Of a DNA stretch of 64,000 bases, positions 33,127 to 42,269 are shown in pieces (the first letter of the stretch is position 1; each line of letters begins with the position of its first letter). The position numbers were made by a program, and so were the translations under genes. The stretch covers positions 62,001 to 126,000 of the forward strand of contig CAWGTM010000028.1 of assembly GCA_963825445.1 (NCBI GenBank), read 5' to 3'. The notes beneath the pieces are model-generated. The model worked only from the letters and a program-made list of their open reading frames with translations, searched no databases and had not been told where the DNA came from. The DNA is from Actinophytocola sp963825445 (GTDB taxonomy: Bacteria; Actinomycetota; Actinomycetes; Mycobacteriales; Pseudonocardiaceae).

Positions 33127-34662
33127 ATGGCCAGCAGTTACCTCGCGCCCGGCGTGTACATGGAGGAGGTTTCCTCAGGTTCCCGGCCGATCGAGGCCGT
33201 CGGAACCGCGGTGGCCGCCTTCGTGGGATTCGCCGAGCGCGGCCCCCTGCACGAACCCGTGCTCGTCACCAACTGGACCCAGTTCAAGCAGAACTTCGGC
33301 GACTTCGTGGAGGGCTTCTACCTCGCGCACGCCGTCTACGGCTACTTCCAGAACGGCGGCGGCACCGCCTATGTGGTGCGGGTGGGCGGCGAGTCCACCA
33401 ACGGGTCGGGCAACGGGCAGGTCGCGCTGCCGGCCGCCGAGCTGCCGGCCGCCGGACCGGACAACAAGCCGGGCCTCACGATCTCCGCCCGCTCGGTCGA
33501 CACCAGTGACCTGGCCGTGGAGGTCACGCCCGCCAGCGAGGAGGGCGACGACACGTTCAAGCTGGTGGTCAAGCAGGGCGGCCAGCCCATCGAGACCTTC
33601 GACAACGTCACCACCAAGCGCGGCCCGAACAACGTGGCGACCGTCGTCCGCCAGCAGTCGAAGCTCATCATCGTCGAGGAGACGAAGGGCAAGTCGCTGT
33701 CACTCCCGAAGACCGGCGAGGTCGCGCTCGGCAAGCCGGGCAACGAGCCGGTCAAGGTCGAGGCGAACGCCTACGTCGGCAACTCGGCCGACCGCACGGG
33801 TTTCGGTGGTCTGGAGGCCATCGACGAGGTCACCATGCTGAGCGTCCCGGACCTCATGGCCGCCTACCAGCGTGGCGCACTGTCCGCGGAGGACGTGAAG
33901 GCCGTGCAGCTGGCGATGATCGCCCACTGTGAACTGATGGCCGACCGAGTGGCCATTTTGGACACCCCACCCGGACTGTCCGCACAGGACGTCAAGGAGT
34001 GGCGGATGGACGTCACCGGCTACGACTCCAAGTACGCGGCCATGTACTGGCCCTGGATCAAGGTGGCCGACCCGGTGGCCGGCAAGCAGATCTTCGTTCC
34101 GCCGAGCGGTCACATGGCCGGCATCTGGGCGCGCAACGACTCGACCCGCGGTGTCCACAAAGCACCGGCGAACGAGGTGGTCCGCGGCGCGGTCACCCTC
34201 GAGATCAACATCACGAAGGGCGAGCACGACGTGCTCAACCCGATCGCCGTGAACTGCATCCGCAGCTTCCGCGGCCAGGGCATCCGGGTGTGGGGCGCGC
34301 GAACCCTGTCGAGCGACCCGGAATGGCGCTACCTCAACGTGCGGCGCCTGTTCAACTACGTCGAGAAGTCGATCCTGCAGGGCACCAACTGGGTGGTGTT
34401 CGAGCCGAACGACCCGAAGCTGTGGGACTCGGTGAAGCGCACGGCCACCATGTTCCTGCGCCGCGTCTGGCGCGACGGCGCGTTGTTCGGCCGGACCCCG
34501 GCACAGGCCTTCTTCGTCAAGTGCGACGAGGAGAACAACCCGGCCGAGAACCGCGACGCCGGCATCCTCACGGTCGAGATCGGCATCGCTCCGGTCAAGC
34601 CGGCGGAGTTCGTGGTCTTCCGCATCTCGCAGTTCGCCGAGGGTGCGGGCCTCGAGGAATGA
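33127..34662 (+). CDS. eCIS contractile sheath protein
   Basis: A 511-residue tail sheath protein that surrounds the inner tube and contracts to drive it into a membrane. Family features are PGVYMEEVSSGSRPIEAVGTAVAAFVGFAERGP at the N-terminus, a variable insertion domain (about 95-235), and the conserved C-terminal core (KYAAMYWPW, then the WRYLNVRRLFNYVEKSI helix and the FFVKCD strand). It is the first gene of the plus-strand operon with a GAGGGAGA ribosome site. Only one sheath gene is present, as in Streptomyces systems; Photorhabdus PVC has three. Confidence 0.95.
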   Translation: MASSYLAPGVYMEEVSSGSRPIEAVGTAVAAFVGFAERGPLHEPVLVTNWTQFKQNFGDFVEGFYLAHAVYGYFQNGGGTAYVVRVGGESTNGSGNGQVALPAAELPAAGPDNKPGLTISARSVDTSDLAVEVTPASEEGDDTFKLVVKQGGQPIETFDNVTTKRGPNNVATVVRQQSKLIIVEETKGKSLSLPKTGEVALGKPGNEPVKVEANAYVGNSADRTGFGGLEAIDEVTMLSVPDLMAAYQRGALSAEDVKAVQLAMIAHCELMADRVAILDTPPGLSAQDVKEWRMDVTGYDSKYAAMYWPWIKVADPVAGKQIFVPPSGHMAGIWARNDSTRGVHKAPANEVVRGAVTLEINITKGEHDVLNPIAVNCIRSFRGQGIRVWGARTLSSDPEWRYLNVRRLFNYVEKSILQGTNWVVFEPNDPKLWDSVKRTATMFLRRVWRDGALFGRTPAQAFFVKCDEENNPAENRDAGILTVEIGIAPVKPAEFVVFRISQFAEGAGLEE

Positions 34663-34718
34663 CAGTGGCAATGTCAGGAGAACTCGAGGATTTCCCGTAC
34701 TAGCAAGGAGGAAACGTC

Positions 34719-35180
34719 ATGGCAGGCGGACTGGGTGCGAACCAGCCGAACGACGCGATCACCGCCGCTCGGTTCTCGATCACCATCGACGGCTACGAGA
34801 TCGCCTCGTTCTCGGAGCTGCAGGGCATCACCACCGAGGTGGAACCCGTGGAGCTCATGGAGTCCACGGACAAGGAAGTCATTCTCAAGAAGATGCCGGG
34901 CAAGACGAAGCCGGCGACCCTGGTGCTCAAGCGCGGCAAGAACGCCAGCATGGAGCTGTGGGCCTGGCACGAGGCCGTGCTCATGGGTGACATCGTGGCG
35001 GCGCGCAAGAGCTGCTCGCTCGTCATGTACGACACCGCCGGCAAACCCGTTGCCCGCTACCACCTCGAGCACGCCTGGCCGGCGAAGCTGGAGATCGGCG
35101 CGCTGAAGGCGGGCGCCAGCGAGGTTCTCATGGAGACGGTCACGATCGTGTCCGAGCGCATCCAGCGCGTGTCCGTGTGA
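34719..35180 (+). CDS. eCIS inner tube protein (gp19 family)
   Basis: A 153-residue phage T4 gp19/Hcp-like tube protein, expected to stack as hexameric rings inside the sheath. The RFSITIDGYEIASFSELQGITTEVE opening, the LKRGKNASMELWAW region and the strand-rich C-terminus are typical. It follows the sheath by 56 bp, which fits the main tube subunit rather than the two baseplate-proximal tube-like proteins at 38027 and 38509. An AAGGAGG ribosome site precedes the ATG. Its stop overlaps the next gene (GTGA). Confidence 0.93.
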   Translation: MAGGLGANQPNDAITAARFSITIDGYEIASFSELQGITTEVEPVELMESTDKEVILKKMPGKTKPATLVLKRGKNASMELWAWHEAVLMGDIVAARKSCSLVMYDTAGKPVARYHLEHAWPAKLEIGALKAGASEVLMETVTIVSERIQRVSV

Positions 35181-35575
35181 CGGCGGCAACGGCCACCGAG
35201 ACGGGCCTCCGCACCGAGTATCCGTTCACGCTGCCACGCGGCTATGTGGACGAACACGGTCTCGTGCACCGCAACGGGGTCATGCGTCTCGCGACCGCGC
35301 GGGACGAGATCACCACGCAGTCCGACCAGCGGGCCAAGCAGAACCCGGCCTACCTGACGGTGCTGCTGCTCGAGCGGACGGTCACCACGCTCGGCGACCT
35401 CCCGGCCGTGGACACGTTCGTGGTGGAGAACCTCTTCGCCTCGGACCTCGCGTTCCTCCAGGACCTGTACCGGCGGATCAACGCCGACGGGCACACGGAG
35501 GTCGCGGTCAGCTGCCCGCACTGCGGCAACGACTTCGCGGTGGACGTCGCCGGTGATGCGCCGGGGGGATCGTGA
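35177..35575 (+). CDS. Phage tail assembly chaperone-like protein (gpE position)
   Basis: A 132-residue protein with a helical middle and a C-terminal CPHC zinc-knuckle-like motif near residue 114. The PFTLPRGYVDEHG opening is common to small proteins that follow the tube gene in eCIS and myophage clusters, where gpE-type assembly chaperones lie. GTG start overlaps the tube stop; its own stop overlaps the next small gene by four bases. A role in tape-measure/tube assembly is inferred from position. Confidence 0.75.
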   Translation: MTAATATETGLRTEYPFTLPRGYVDEHGLVHRNGVMRLATARDEITTQSDQRAKQNPAYLTVLLLERTVTTLGDLPAVDTFVVENLFASDLAFLQDLYRRINADGHTEVAVSCPHCGNDFAVDVAGDAPGGS

Positions 35576-35730
35576 CGTACGCGGCCGACCGGGTGTGGGA
35601 GGAAGTCGCGTACGTCGCCTACTACCTGCATTGGGATCTCGACAAGATCCTCGACCTCGAACACCCCGTACGGGAACGGGTGATCGCCGAGGTCGGCAAG
35701 ATCCACACCGCGTTCGGCGCGGACGACTGA
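35572..35730 (+). CDS. 52-aa DUF6760/gpE'-like protein
   Basis: A very short gene: GTG at 35572 overlaps the previous stop (GTGA) and it ends at TGA 35730. The 52-residue product has an RVWEEVAYVAYYLHWDLDKILDLEHPVRERVI pattern, matching the roughly 50-aa proteins (DUF6760, like phage gpE') found immediately before the tape-measure position. Short length, coupling at both ends and conserved pattern all support it as real. Confidence 0.75.
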   Translation: MTYAADRVWEEVAYVAYYLHWDLDKILDLEHPVRERVIAEVGKIHTAFGADD

Positions 35731-35743
35731 GGGAGACAGGCAG

Positions 35744-38017
35744 ATGCGCTGGCCGTTTCGGCGACGGGGTGGGGACGCGCCAGCACCCGCCGTCGATCAC
35801 GTCGTGAACCAGGCGAACGTCCCGCCGGCCGTGGCGGCCCCACCACGGCCGGCCGGGCGGCAGTGGGTGACGCTGCCACCGCTGCCGATCACCATCACCG
35901 CGGTCGCGCCGCTGGTGGCCGGGCCGCCGCCGGTGCAGCCGCCGCTGCTGTCCCACCGCCCGGTTCCGCGGCACGCGCAGGCGATCCCGCCGGCCACCGG
36001 GCGCGTCGAAGGGCTGGCGACGGTCGCGCCGCGGGTCGAGGAACCGCCGGCGCCACCCGTCGTCGTGGTGGCCTCGGAACCCGTGCGGCAGCTCGTGCAC
36101 CGCAAGGTCCGAAGTGGACCGCCGGTGGAGCGGGCGGCCATGGTGGAGGCCGTCGGCGGCTACGTCGGCGAGCCGCGCGAACCGGCTGTGCCGCACCGCG
36201 CGCCCGGCTGGATGCGGTACGTGCCGGAATGGCTCAGCCAGAGCACGCCCGACCCCGACCCGGTGCCGAGCGCGCCGGAACCCGCGAACAAGCCGGACTT
36301 CCTTCGTCCGCCGCCCGAGCCGAAGAAGAAGGTGGTCGAGGCGGTCCGACAGGACGCTGTGGAAGCCGTGAACACTGTGGACACCGAGCGGCCCGCGCAG
36401 CCGAAGCGGCGGCCGACCCTCGGGCAGACCCGCAGGCTCGGCCTCGGCGCGCCGCTGCGCCACCGCCCGGAAGAGCAGCCGGAACCCCCGGCCGAGGTTC
36501 CCGCACCTACACCCGCCCCGACGCCGCCCGCGCCGGTGGCGGAAGTGGCCGAGGTGGCTGAGTCACCCGAGGAAACGGACGACGAGCCGGAGGCCGAGCC
36601 ACCGCCACCACGCCCGGAACCGCCACCGCTGCTACATCCGCGCCCCGCCGAAGCGGTCACCCCACCACAGCCGGAACCACCGCCGCCACCCGCGGCGACT
36701 CCGGCTCCACCAGCTCCACCGATCCACCGGCCGGCACCCCGGCCGCGCACGGCCGCCGTCCCCACGGATCTGGCGTCCGCTTTGCGCGGCCCGCACTCGG
36801 TCGACGTGTCGGCCATCCCCGTGCACCGTGGTCCCACGGTCTCGGCGGAGGCACGGTCACTGGGCGCGCGGGCGTTCACCCGGGGCGGTGAGGTGTTCCT
36901 GCCGGACGAGGCGGGTCCCATCGACTCACCCAAGGCTCGTGGGCTGCTGGCCCACGAGCTGGTGCATGCCGTGCAGCAACGCACGCTCGGGCACGCGCTG
37001 CCGTCGTCGTCCACAGTGGCCGGTGCGCAGCTGGAGGCCGAGGCGGTCACCGCGGAACACCAGCACTCCGGGCGCGGCGCACCACCGATGGTGCACCCGT
37101 CGATGCCGAGAATGCTGACCCAGGCCGCGCAGGCGGCGGGCGTGCAGCTCGCCCCACTCATCCCGGACAGCGTCATTCCCGCGGTGGTCCCGGCCCCGGT
37201 GGCGCAGGCGCCGGCACCCGCGGTGACCGAGACGGCGTCCGCTGTGCAGACCCTGACCGCGCCGGTACGCCAGGAAGTCGACACCATCGCACAGGAAAGT
37301 GCCGGCAAGGTGGTCGAGCAGTGGACCAACCCGGCACTCGGCGGCACGGGCTTCGGAGTCCCCGGAACGGCCACCGCCGGCAGGTCGCTGCCGAACCTGA
37401 TCCCCGGGGGCATCCCGGGCGGACTTCCCAGCGGCCAGAACACCGACGCGATCGCGAACCTGCTCCGCCAGCTCGGCGGCGCGGCCGGGCTTCCCGGTGG
37501 CACCCAGCTGCCCGGGGCGGGTCAGAGCGGCGACCTCACCGCGGTGATGACGCTGCTCAGCGGGTTGGCCGGCGGCGGGCCCGAGTCGTTGCTGAGCACA
37601 TTGCCCAACCTGGTCACCCAGCACGTGCACCAGACGCTGAGTGGCGTGTTCGGTGTGGACGTGGGTCAGGTGGTGAACGCCGCCGCCTCGGTCGCGGGGA
37701 TCGGCGCCGCGCCCGCCGTTCCCGGGACACCGCATCAGCCGGCGCCCGTGTCACCGGCGAACGGGTTCGCCGCACCGGCCAACGGGCAGGCAACCGCGGA
37801 GCCCGCGCCCGCCCCGGCCGTGCCCAGCCGGGCCGAAGCGAAGGCGCCGGCACCGGTGAGCCAGACAGAGTCCGAAGAGGACGACGAGAACGTCGACCTG
37901 AGCAAGATCGACATGGAGGAACTGTCCGCCCGGCTCTACGACCGGCTCCGCAGCCGGCTCCGGCTTGAACTGCTGATCGACCGGGAGCGGGCCGGCCTGC
38001 TCACCGACTTCCGTTAG
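35744..38017 (+). CDS. Large proline-rich DUF4157 protein; candidate tape measure/lumen protein of eCIS
   Basis: A 757-residue protein. Residues 1-340 are disordered and Pro-rich. A DUF4157 domain (about 345-415) has the zinc-protease-like HELVH motif (His404, Glu405, His408), followed by a hydrophobic/Gly region with amphipathic helices. A compact C-terminus (about 715-757) reads LYDRLRSRLR...IDRERAGLL, which looks like a docking segment. DUF4157 proteins are typical eCIS associates with unproven roles (linker, toxin or cargo). Here it sits right after the gpE/gpE'-like genes, the usual place of the tape measure, and no other tape measure is present. Confidence 0.75.
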   Translation: MRWPFRRRGGDAPAPAVDHVVNQANVPPAVAAPPRPAGRQWVTLPPLPITITAVAPLVAGPPPVQPPLLSHRPVPRHAQAIPPATGRVEGLATVAPRVEEPPAPPVVVVASEPVRQLVHRKVRSGPPVERAAMVEAVGGYVGEPREPAVPHRAPGWMRYVPEWLSQSTPDPDPVPSAPEPANKPDFLRPPPEPKKKVVEAVRQDAVEAVNTVDTERPAQPKRRPTLGQTRRLGLGAPLRHRPEEQPEPPAEVPAPTPAPTPPAPVAEVAEVAESPEETDDEPEAEPPPPRPEPPPLLHPRPAEAVTPPQPEPPPPPAATPAPPAPPIHRPAPRPRTAAVPTDLASALRGPHSVDVSAIPVHRGPTVSAEARSLGARAFTRGGEVFLPDEAGPIDSPKARGLLAHELVHAVQQRTLGHALPSSSTVAGAQLEAEAVTAEHQHSGRGAPPMVHPSMPRMLTQAAQAAGVQLAPLIPDSVIPAVVPAPVAQAPAPAVTETASAVQTLTAPVRQEVDTIAQESAGKVVEQWTNPALGGTGFGVPGTATAGRSLPNLIPGGIPGGLPSGQNTDAIANLLRQLGGAAGLPGGTQLPGAGQSGDLTAVMTLLSGLAGGGPESLLSTLPNLVTQHVHQTLSGVFGVDVGQVVNAAASVAGIGAAPAVPGTPHQPAPVSPANGFAAPANGQATAEPAPAPAVPSRAEAKAPAPVSQTESEEDDENVDLSKIDMEELSARLYDRLRSRLRLELLIDRERAGLLTDFR

Positions 38018-38026
38018 GAGAAACCC

Positions 38027-38479
38027 ATGCCACTGAACGACGACTCGAAGATCGGTCTCGCCAACCGGTTCCGCGTGAAGATCACGGGCGGGCCGGACCT
38101 CGGCAGCTTCCAGAAGGCCGAGGGCCTCGACGTCACCTGGGAGGTCGCCGACTACCGGGCCGGCGACGCCGGCAACTCACGCTGGTTCGCCCCGGCCAAC
38201 ACGAAGTACACGGCCGTGAAGCTGTCGCGGGCGGCGAGCAGCGAGGACTCCCCGAAGGTCAAGACCTGGCTGGACGGCAACTCGTTCAACCACAAGGCGG
38301 GCGACGAGGTGGAGATCACCCTCGAGGACTCCTCGAAGAAGCCGGTCATGCAGTGGCACCTGCGCAACGCCATGCCGAAGAAGTGGGCGATCACGTCGAT
38401 GGACGCGGGCGCCAGTTCGGTCGCCATCGAGCAGTTGGAGATCGAACACGAGGGCTTCCTCGAGGACGACACCAAGTAA
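38027..38479 (+). CDS. eCIS tube-like protein (gp19 family, second copy)
   Basis: A 150-residue gp19-family protein with the ANRFRVKITGGPDLGSFQKAEGLDVTWEV opening and the PMKKW-like strand before a C-terminal EIEHEGF strand. Its place between the DUF4157 gene and LysM/VgrG suggests it forms the tube base or joins tube to baseplate hub, like Pvc5. A TAGGAGAAA ribosome site lies upstream. Confidence 0.9.
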   Translation: MPLNDDSKIGLANRFRVKITGGPDLGSFQKAEGLDVTWEVADYRAGDAGNSRWFAPANTKYTAVKLSRAASSEDSPKVKTWLDGNSFNHKAGDEVEITLEDSSKKPVMQWHLRNAMPKKWAITSMDAGASSVAIEQLEIEHEGFLEDDTK

Positions 38480-38508
38480 TCCCGCCCACTGTTCCAAGGA
38501 GACCGATC

Positions 38509-38961
38509 ATGCCGATCAACCTGAGCCACGTGCTCGGACTCACCACCCGGTTCCGCGTGGTGATCGACGGCATCGACCTGGGCGGCTGGTCGAAGTGCTC
38601 CGGGCTCGCTGTCGACTTCAAGCCGGTCTTCTGGGAGGAGGGCGGCAACTACGAGTACAAGCCGATCCTGCAGGGCCGCGTCGAGTACTCGCCGGTGACC
38701 CTGGTGCGGGCCATGAACCCGGACGACTCCAAGCAGGTGCAGGGCTGGCTGAAGAGCCGGATCGGGGGCTGGGTCAACGCGAACCGCAGCGGGGGCGGGG
38801 GCACCGCCCAGATCACCCTGCTGGACTCCAACATGAAGGACGTGGCGACGTGGTCGCTGCGCAACGTGTACCCGAGCAAGTGGGACGGGCCCGAGCTGGA
38901 TGTGCAGACCTTCGGGATCGCGGTGGAGAAGCTGACGATCGTCCACGAGGGATTCCTGTGA
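38509..38961 (+). CDS. eCIS tube-like protein (gp19 family, third copy)
   Basis: A 150-residue gp19-family protein (TRFRVVIDGIDLGGWSKCSGLAVDF opening; NVYPSKWDGPELDVQ; closing IVHEGF). The ATG at 38509 is set by AAGGAGA upstream. It resembles the neighbouring copy in length and ending, so a duplication is likely. As an adaptor close to the baseplate it would link tube rings to the LysM/VgrG hub. Confidence 0.9.
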   Translation: MPINLSHVLGLTTRFRVVIDGIDLGGWSKCSGLAVDFKPVFWEEGGNYEYKPILQGRVEYSPVTLVRAMNPDDSKQVQGWLKSRIGGWVNANRSGGGGTAQITLLDSNMKDVATWSLRNVYPSKWDGPELDVQTFGIAVEKLTIVHEGFL

Positions 38962-38992
38962 CGAGCATCCACTATGGACAGAGGAGTTGACG

Positions 38993-39766
38993 ATGGCCCT
39001 GGGACTGGATGACGCGCTCGGTGTCGGACTGGGGATCGCGGCGATGGCCGGCGCGCGGGTGCCGGCGATGCTGCGGTGCACCACCCCGCCGTACCTCGGC
39101 GTGGTGCCCTTCGACTTCAACCCGGACACCATTCAGATGTCCAGGTCGGGCAAGTACGCCACCAAGACGAACCAGAAGTCGCCGACCGGGGCCACGCCAC
39201 CGCAGCCCACCGTCGTCAAGGGATCGAGGATCACCCTGGGCAAACTGCTCATCCAGGGCGAGATGACGAAGGTCCTGTGCGACACGATGCTGACCTGGAT
39301 GACCCCCGGCACGAGCGGGATCATGGGTGAGATCAGCTCGGCCGTCATGGGCGCGCTGGGGATGAACCTGCGCATGGAGGCGCCGGACCTGACGTTCCAG
39401 TGGGGACCGCCTGCCATCGGGTTCATGTACACCGTGAAGCTCACCAGCTGCACCGTCACCTACAACAGGTTCACCCCGGAGGGCATCCCGATCCGGGCCG
39501 AGGTGAAGCTCACGATGGAGGAGGTGCCGAGCCTGCTCGGCAGCCTGCCCATGAACCCGACCTCGGGTGGTATTCCCGGCCGGCGCAGCCACACGGTCGG
39601 CCAGGGCGAGAGCCTGCAGTCGATCGCCATGGCCAACTACGGACAGCCCGGACTGTGGCGGCGCATCGCCGAGGTGAACCGGATCACCGACCCGTCCAGG
39701 GTCCGGCCGGGGACCACCGTGTACCTGCCGAACCCGGACGAGCTGACCAAGGGGAGCACCCGGTGA
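38993..39766 (+). CDS. eCIS baseplate hub protein with LysM domain
   Basis: A 257-residue protein of the Afp7/Pvc7 (gp53-like) type. The N-terminal part contains the PYLGVVPFDFNPDTIQMSRSG segment of LysM-CIS proteins, and a C-terminal LysM motif (about 205-250; HTVGQGESLQSIA...YLPNP) is clear. In phages and eCIS this protein fastens the baseplate wedges to the hub; any peptidoglycan binding is secondary. ATG 38993 has GAGGAG upstream. Its stop overlaps the VgrG start (GTGA). Confidence 0.9.
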   Translation: MALGLDDALGVGLGIAAMAGARVPAMLRCTTPPYLGVVPFDFNPDTIQMSRSGKYATKTNQKSPTGATPPQPTVVKGSRITLGKLLIQGEMTKVLCDTMLTWMTPGTSGIMGEISSAVMGALGMNLRMEAPDLTFQWGPPAIGFMYTVKLTSCTVTYNRFTPEGIPIRAEVKLTMEEVPSLLGSLPMNPTSGGIPGRRSHTVGQGESLQSIAMANYGQPGLWRRIAEVNRITDPSRVRPGTTVYLPNPDELTKGSTR

Positions 39767-41709
39767 TCGGGACCAGCTCGGGTGCGGCGGCGATCGTCTG
39801 GCCCACCGTCAAGATCGGCTCGCCGCTGGCCATGCCGATCTCGCCGACCGTGCAGGCGCACCTGGTCCGCGCGGTCGTCGACACCCACCTGCACCTGCCG
39901 GACATGTTCGAACTGACCTTTCTGGACATCGACGGGGACGTCGCCGAGCAGACCAAGCTGACCATCGGCGCGTCCGTCGAGATCGAGGCGGGCGCCAAGG
40001 ACGCCACCACCACCGAGCCGCTGATCAAGGGCGAGGTCACCGCCATCGAGGCGATCTGTGCCGACTCGCTCATCTACACGGTGATCCGCGGTTACGAGCG
40101 GGCGCACCGGCTGCAGCGGGCCAAACGCACCAGGACGTTCCTGAACATGAAGGACTCCGACATCGCGGCCGACGTGGCGAAGAAGGCGGGTCTGAAGACT
40201 GGCACCATCGACCCGACGGACGTGACGCACCAGCACGTCGCGCAGGTCGCCCAGACCGACTGGGAGTTCCTCACCCAGCGGGCGACGGAGATCGGCTACG
40301 AGACCGGTGTGGCGGGCGGGAACTTCTTCTTCCGCAAGGCGGCCGGCCGCAAGGATGACGGCGGCGGGCTCGGCGGGCTGGCCGACGCGGCCGCCGGCGC
40401 GTTGGGCATCGGCGGAGGCAGCAAGCTGAAGTTCCGCGAGAACCTCTACACGTTCCTGCCGCGGATCTCGGCCGCCAACCTCACGCCGGACGTCGAGGTG
40501 CGGGTGTGGGACGCGAAGACCGGCAAGGTCGCGGTGGGCACGGCGGAGGTGAAGTCCGGCACGGCCACCATCAAGGACGTCGAACCGGCCGACCTCGCCA
40601 ACTCGTTCACCGACGGCCTCCTGCCCCCGTTGCCGAAACTGCCGTCGCTGCCGCCCATCCCGGGCCTGCCGAAGATCGACTTCGGTACGTCGGCCAGCAA
40701 CACCGCGTATCTCGTGGTCAACCGTCCACTCGCGAACGGATCGGACGCGAACACGGCGGCCGAGCACGCGGCCAAGGGACTGGCCGACCACATCGCCAGC
40801 ACGTTCGCCGAGGCCGAGGGTGACGCGACGGGCGACCCGAAGATCCAGGCGGGCGCGCAGGTGCAGGTGGAGGGCGTGCCGAAGCAGTTCGTCGGCACGT
40901 GGACGGTCACCAACGCCCGGCACGTCTTCGATCCGGACGAGCACGGCTACCACACGAAGTTCGTGGTGAGCGGCCGCCAGAACCGCAACCTGCTCGGGCT
41001 CACCAACGGGTCGAGCCCGCACGCGCGCAACCCCGTGCTGGCTGGGCTCGTGTGCGGGGTGGTGACCAACGCCAACGATCCGGCGGGGACGGGCCGGGTG
41101 AAGGTCGCGCTGCCGTGGCTGTCCCCCGACTACGAGTCGGACTGGGCGCGGGTGGCGCAGCTCGGCGCCGGCCGCCGCAGTGGCGCGTTGTTCCTGCCGG
41201 AGGTGGGTGACGAGGTCCTCATCGGATTCGAGTTCGGCGACGCCCGCCGGCCGTACGTGATCGGTGGTCTGCTCAACGACGACGCGAAGTTCGAGCCGTT
41301 GTCCGACGCGGTCAACGGTTCCGGGTCGATCGTGAAGCGGGGCATCTCCTCGCCGGCCGGTAACCGGTTGATGTTCAACGACGACCTGCCGCCCGGCCCG
41401 CCGGGATCGCTGCCGCCCATCGCGTCGGCCATCGCACTGGGCACGAAGGACGACAAGCTGGCGCTCAACATCGACCAGGCGGCAGGCACGGTCACGTTGA
41501 CGTGCAACCCGTCGCCGCCGGTCAGCAAGACCCCGGCCGGCTCGCTGACCATCGAGTGCGGCGGCCTCGGGTCGATCACCATCAAGGGCGGCGCGGGCGG
41601 CATCAAGATCGAGTCGGACGGCCAGTTGGAACTGAGCGGCAAGCTCGGCGTGAAGATCGAGAGCCCGGCGATCACCGAGATCAAGGGCTCACTAGTGAAG
41701 TTGAACTGA
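39763..41709 (+). CDS. VgrG-like spike/hub protein
   Basis: A 648-residue gp27-gp5 fusion (VgrG/Pvc8 type) forming the central spike. The N-terminal hub region spans about 20-420. The gp5 OB-fold lies around 425-510 (VTNANDPAGTGRVKV...EVGDEVLIGFEFGD), and the rest is a beta-helix with regularly spaced Lys/Gly/Ile strands. No extra effector domain follows. A Gly/Leu-rich insertion (about residues 190-220) lies in the hub part. GTG start overlaps the LysM stop. Confidence 0.93.
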   Translation: MIGTSSGAAAIVWPTVKIGSPLAMPISPTVQAHLVRAVVDTHLHLPDMFELTFLDIDGDVAEQTKLTIGASVEIEAGAKDATTTEPLIKGEVTAIEAICADSLIYTVIRGYERAHRLQRAKRTRTFLNMKDSDIAADVAKKAGLKTGTIDPTDVTHQHVAQVAQTDWEFLTQRATEIGYETGVAGGNFFFRKAAGRKDDGGGLGGLADAAAGALGIGGGSKLKFRENLYTFLPRISAANLTPDVEVRVWDAKTGKVAVGTAEVKSGTATIKDVEPADLANSFTDGLLPPLPKLPSLPPIPGLPKIDFGTSASNTAYLVVNRPLANGSDANTAAEHAAKGLADHIASTFAEAEGDATGDPKIQAGAQVQVEGVPKQFVGTWTVTNARHVFDPDEHGYHTKFVVSGRQNRNLLGLTNGSSPHARNPVLAGLVCGVVTNANDPAGTGRVKVALPWLSPDYESDWARVAQLGAGRRSGALFLPEVGDEVLIGFEFGDARRPYVIGGLLNDDAKFEPLSDAVNGSGSIVKRGISSPAGNRLMFNDDLPPGPPGSLPPIASAIALGTKDDKLALNIDQAAGTVTLTCNPSPPVSKTPAGSLTIECGGLGSITIKGGAGGIKIESDGQLELSGKLGVKIESPAITEIKGSLVKLN

Positions 41710-41718
41710 GGAGTCGTC

Positions 41719-41859
41719 GTGCCATCCCTTGTCGCAACCTCAGGCGCCTGCCAGCTGCACCTAAGGGGAACGGGACGCAACCCGGCCACAAGTACGTGCC
41801 GAACCGGAGGCAAGCAGCGCATGGTGACCACAAGGGTTAATTTCGGGGAGGCGGACTAG
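41719..41859 (+). CDS. Possible 46-aa small protein between VgrG and gp25
   Basis: A frame from GTG 41719 to TAG 41859 with AGGAG seven bases upstream. The stop shares its last base with the GTG of gp25 (TAGTG), as in a coupled operon. The product is basic, Thr/Arg/Cys-containing and unlike any family I know. Against it, third codon positions hold clearly more A/T than the neighbours. It occupies the place where PAAR usually lies in eCIS operons, but no PAAR pattern is seen. Confidence 0.35.
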   Translation: MPSLVATSGACQLHLRGTGRNPATSTCRTGGKQRMVTTRVNFGEAD

Positions 41860-42269
41860 TGACCACACAGGACTTCGTTGGCGTTGGATGGGCCTTCCCG
41901 ATGGGAGTGTCCACACAGGGCGGCATCGCCATGGTGCGCCGTGAGGTGGAGCTCGAGCAGGCGATGACGCTCATCCTGTCGACCTACCCGGGGGAGCGGC
42001 CGATGCGGCCGGAGTTCGGCTCCCGGTTGCGGGACTTCGTGTTCCGGCCGGCGAACGCCGAGACGGCGGCCGAGCTGTCCCAGGAGGTGCGCAACGCCCT
42101 GCTGCGCTGGGAGGCGCGGGTCGACGTCGAGATGGTGAACGTGAGCCCCGACGGCGCGGACCGCAGCATGCTCTACATCGACATCCAGTACCGGCTGAAG
42201 GACACGAACGACCGCCGGAACCTCGTATTTCCGTTCTACACGATTCCCGAGGATGGGAGTGACTACTGA
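41859..42269 (+). CDS. eCIS baseplate wedge protein, gp25 family
   Basis: A 136-residue gp25/GPW protein (Pvc9/Afp9 type). The family core is complete: DFVGVGWAFP opening, GGIAMVRREVELEQAMTLIL, then PGERPMRPEFGSRLRDFVF. It nucleates sheath assembly at the baseplate. GTG 41859 fits both the family start and a GGGGAGG ribosome site. The stop shares one base with the next ATG (TGATG). Confidence 0.95.
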   Translation: MTTQDFVGVGWAFPMGVSTQGGIAMVRREVELEQAMTLILSTYPGERPMRPEFGSRLRDFVFRPANAETAAELSQEVRNALLRWEARVDVEMVNVSPDGADRSMLYIDIQYRLKDTNDRRNLVFPFYTIPEDGSDY

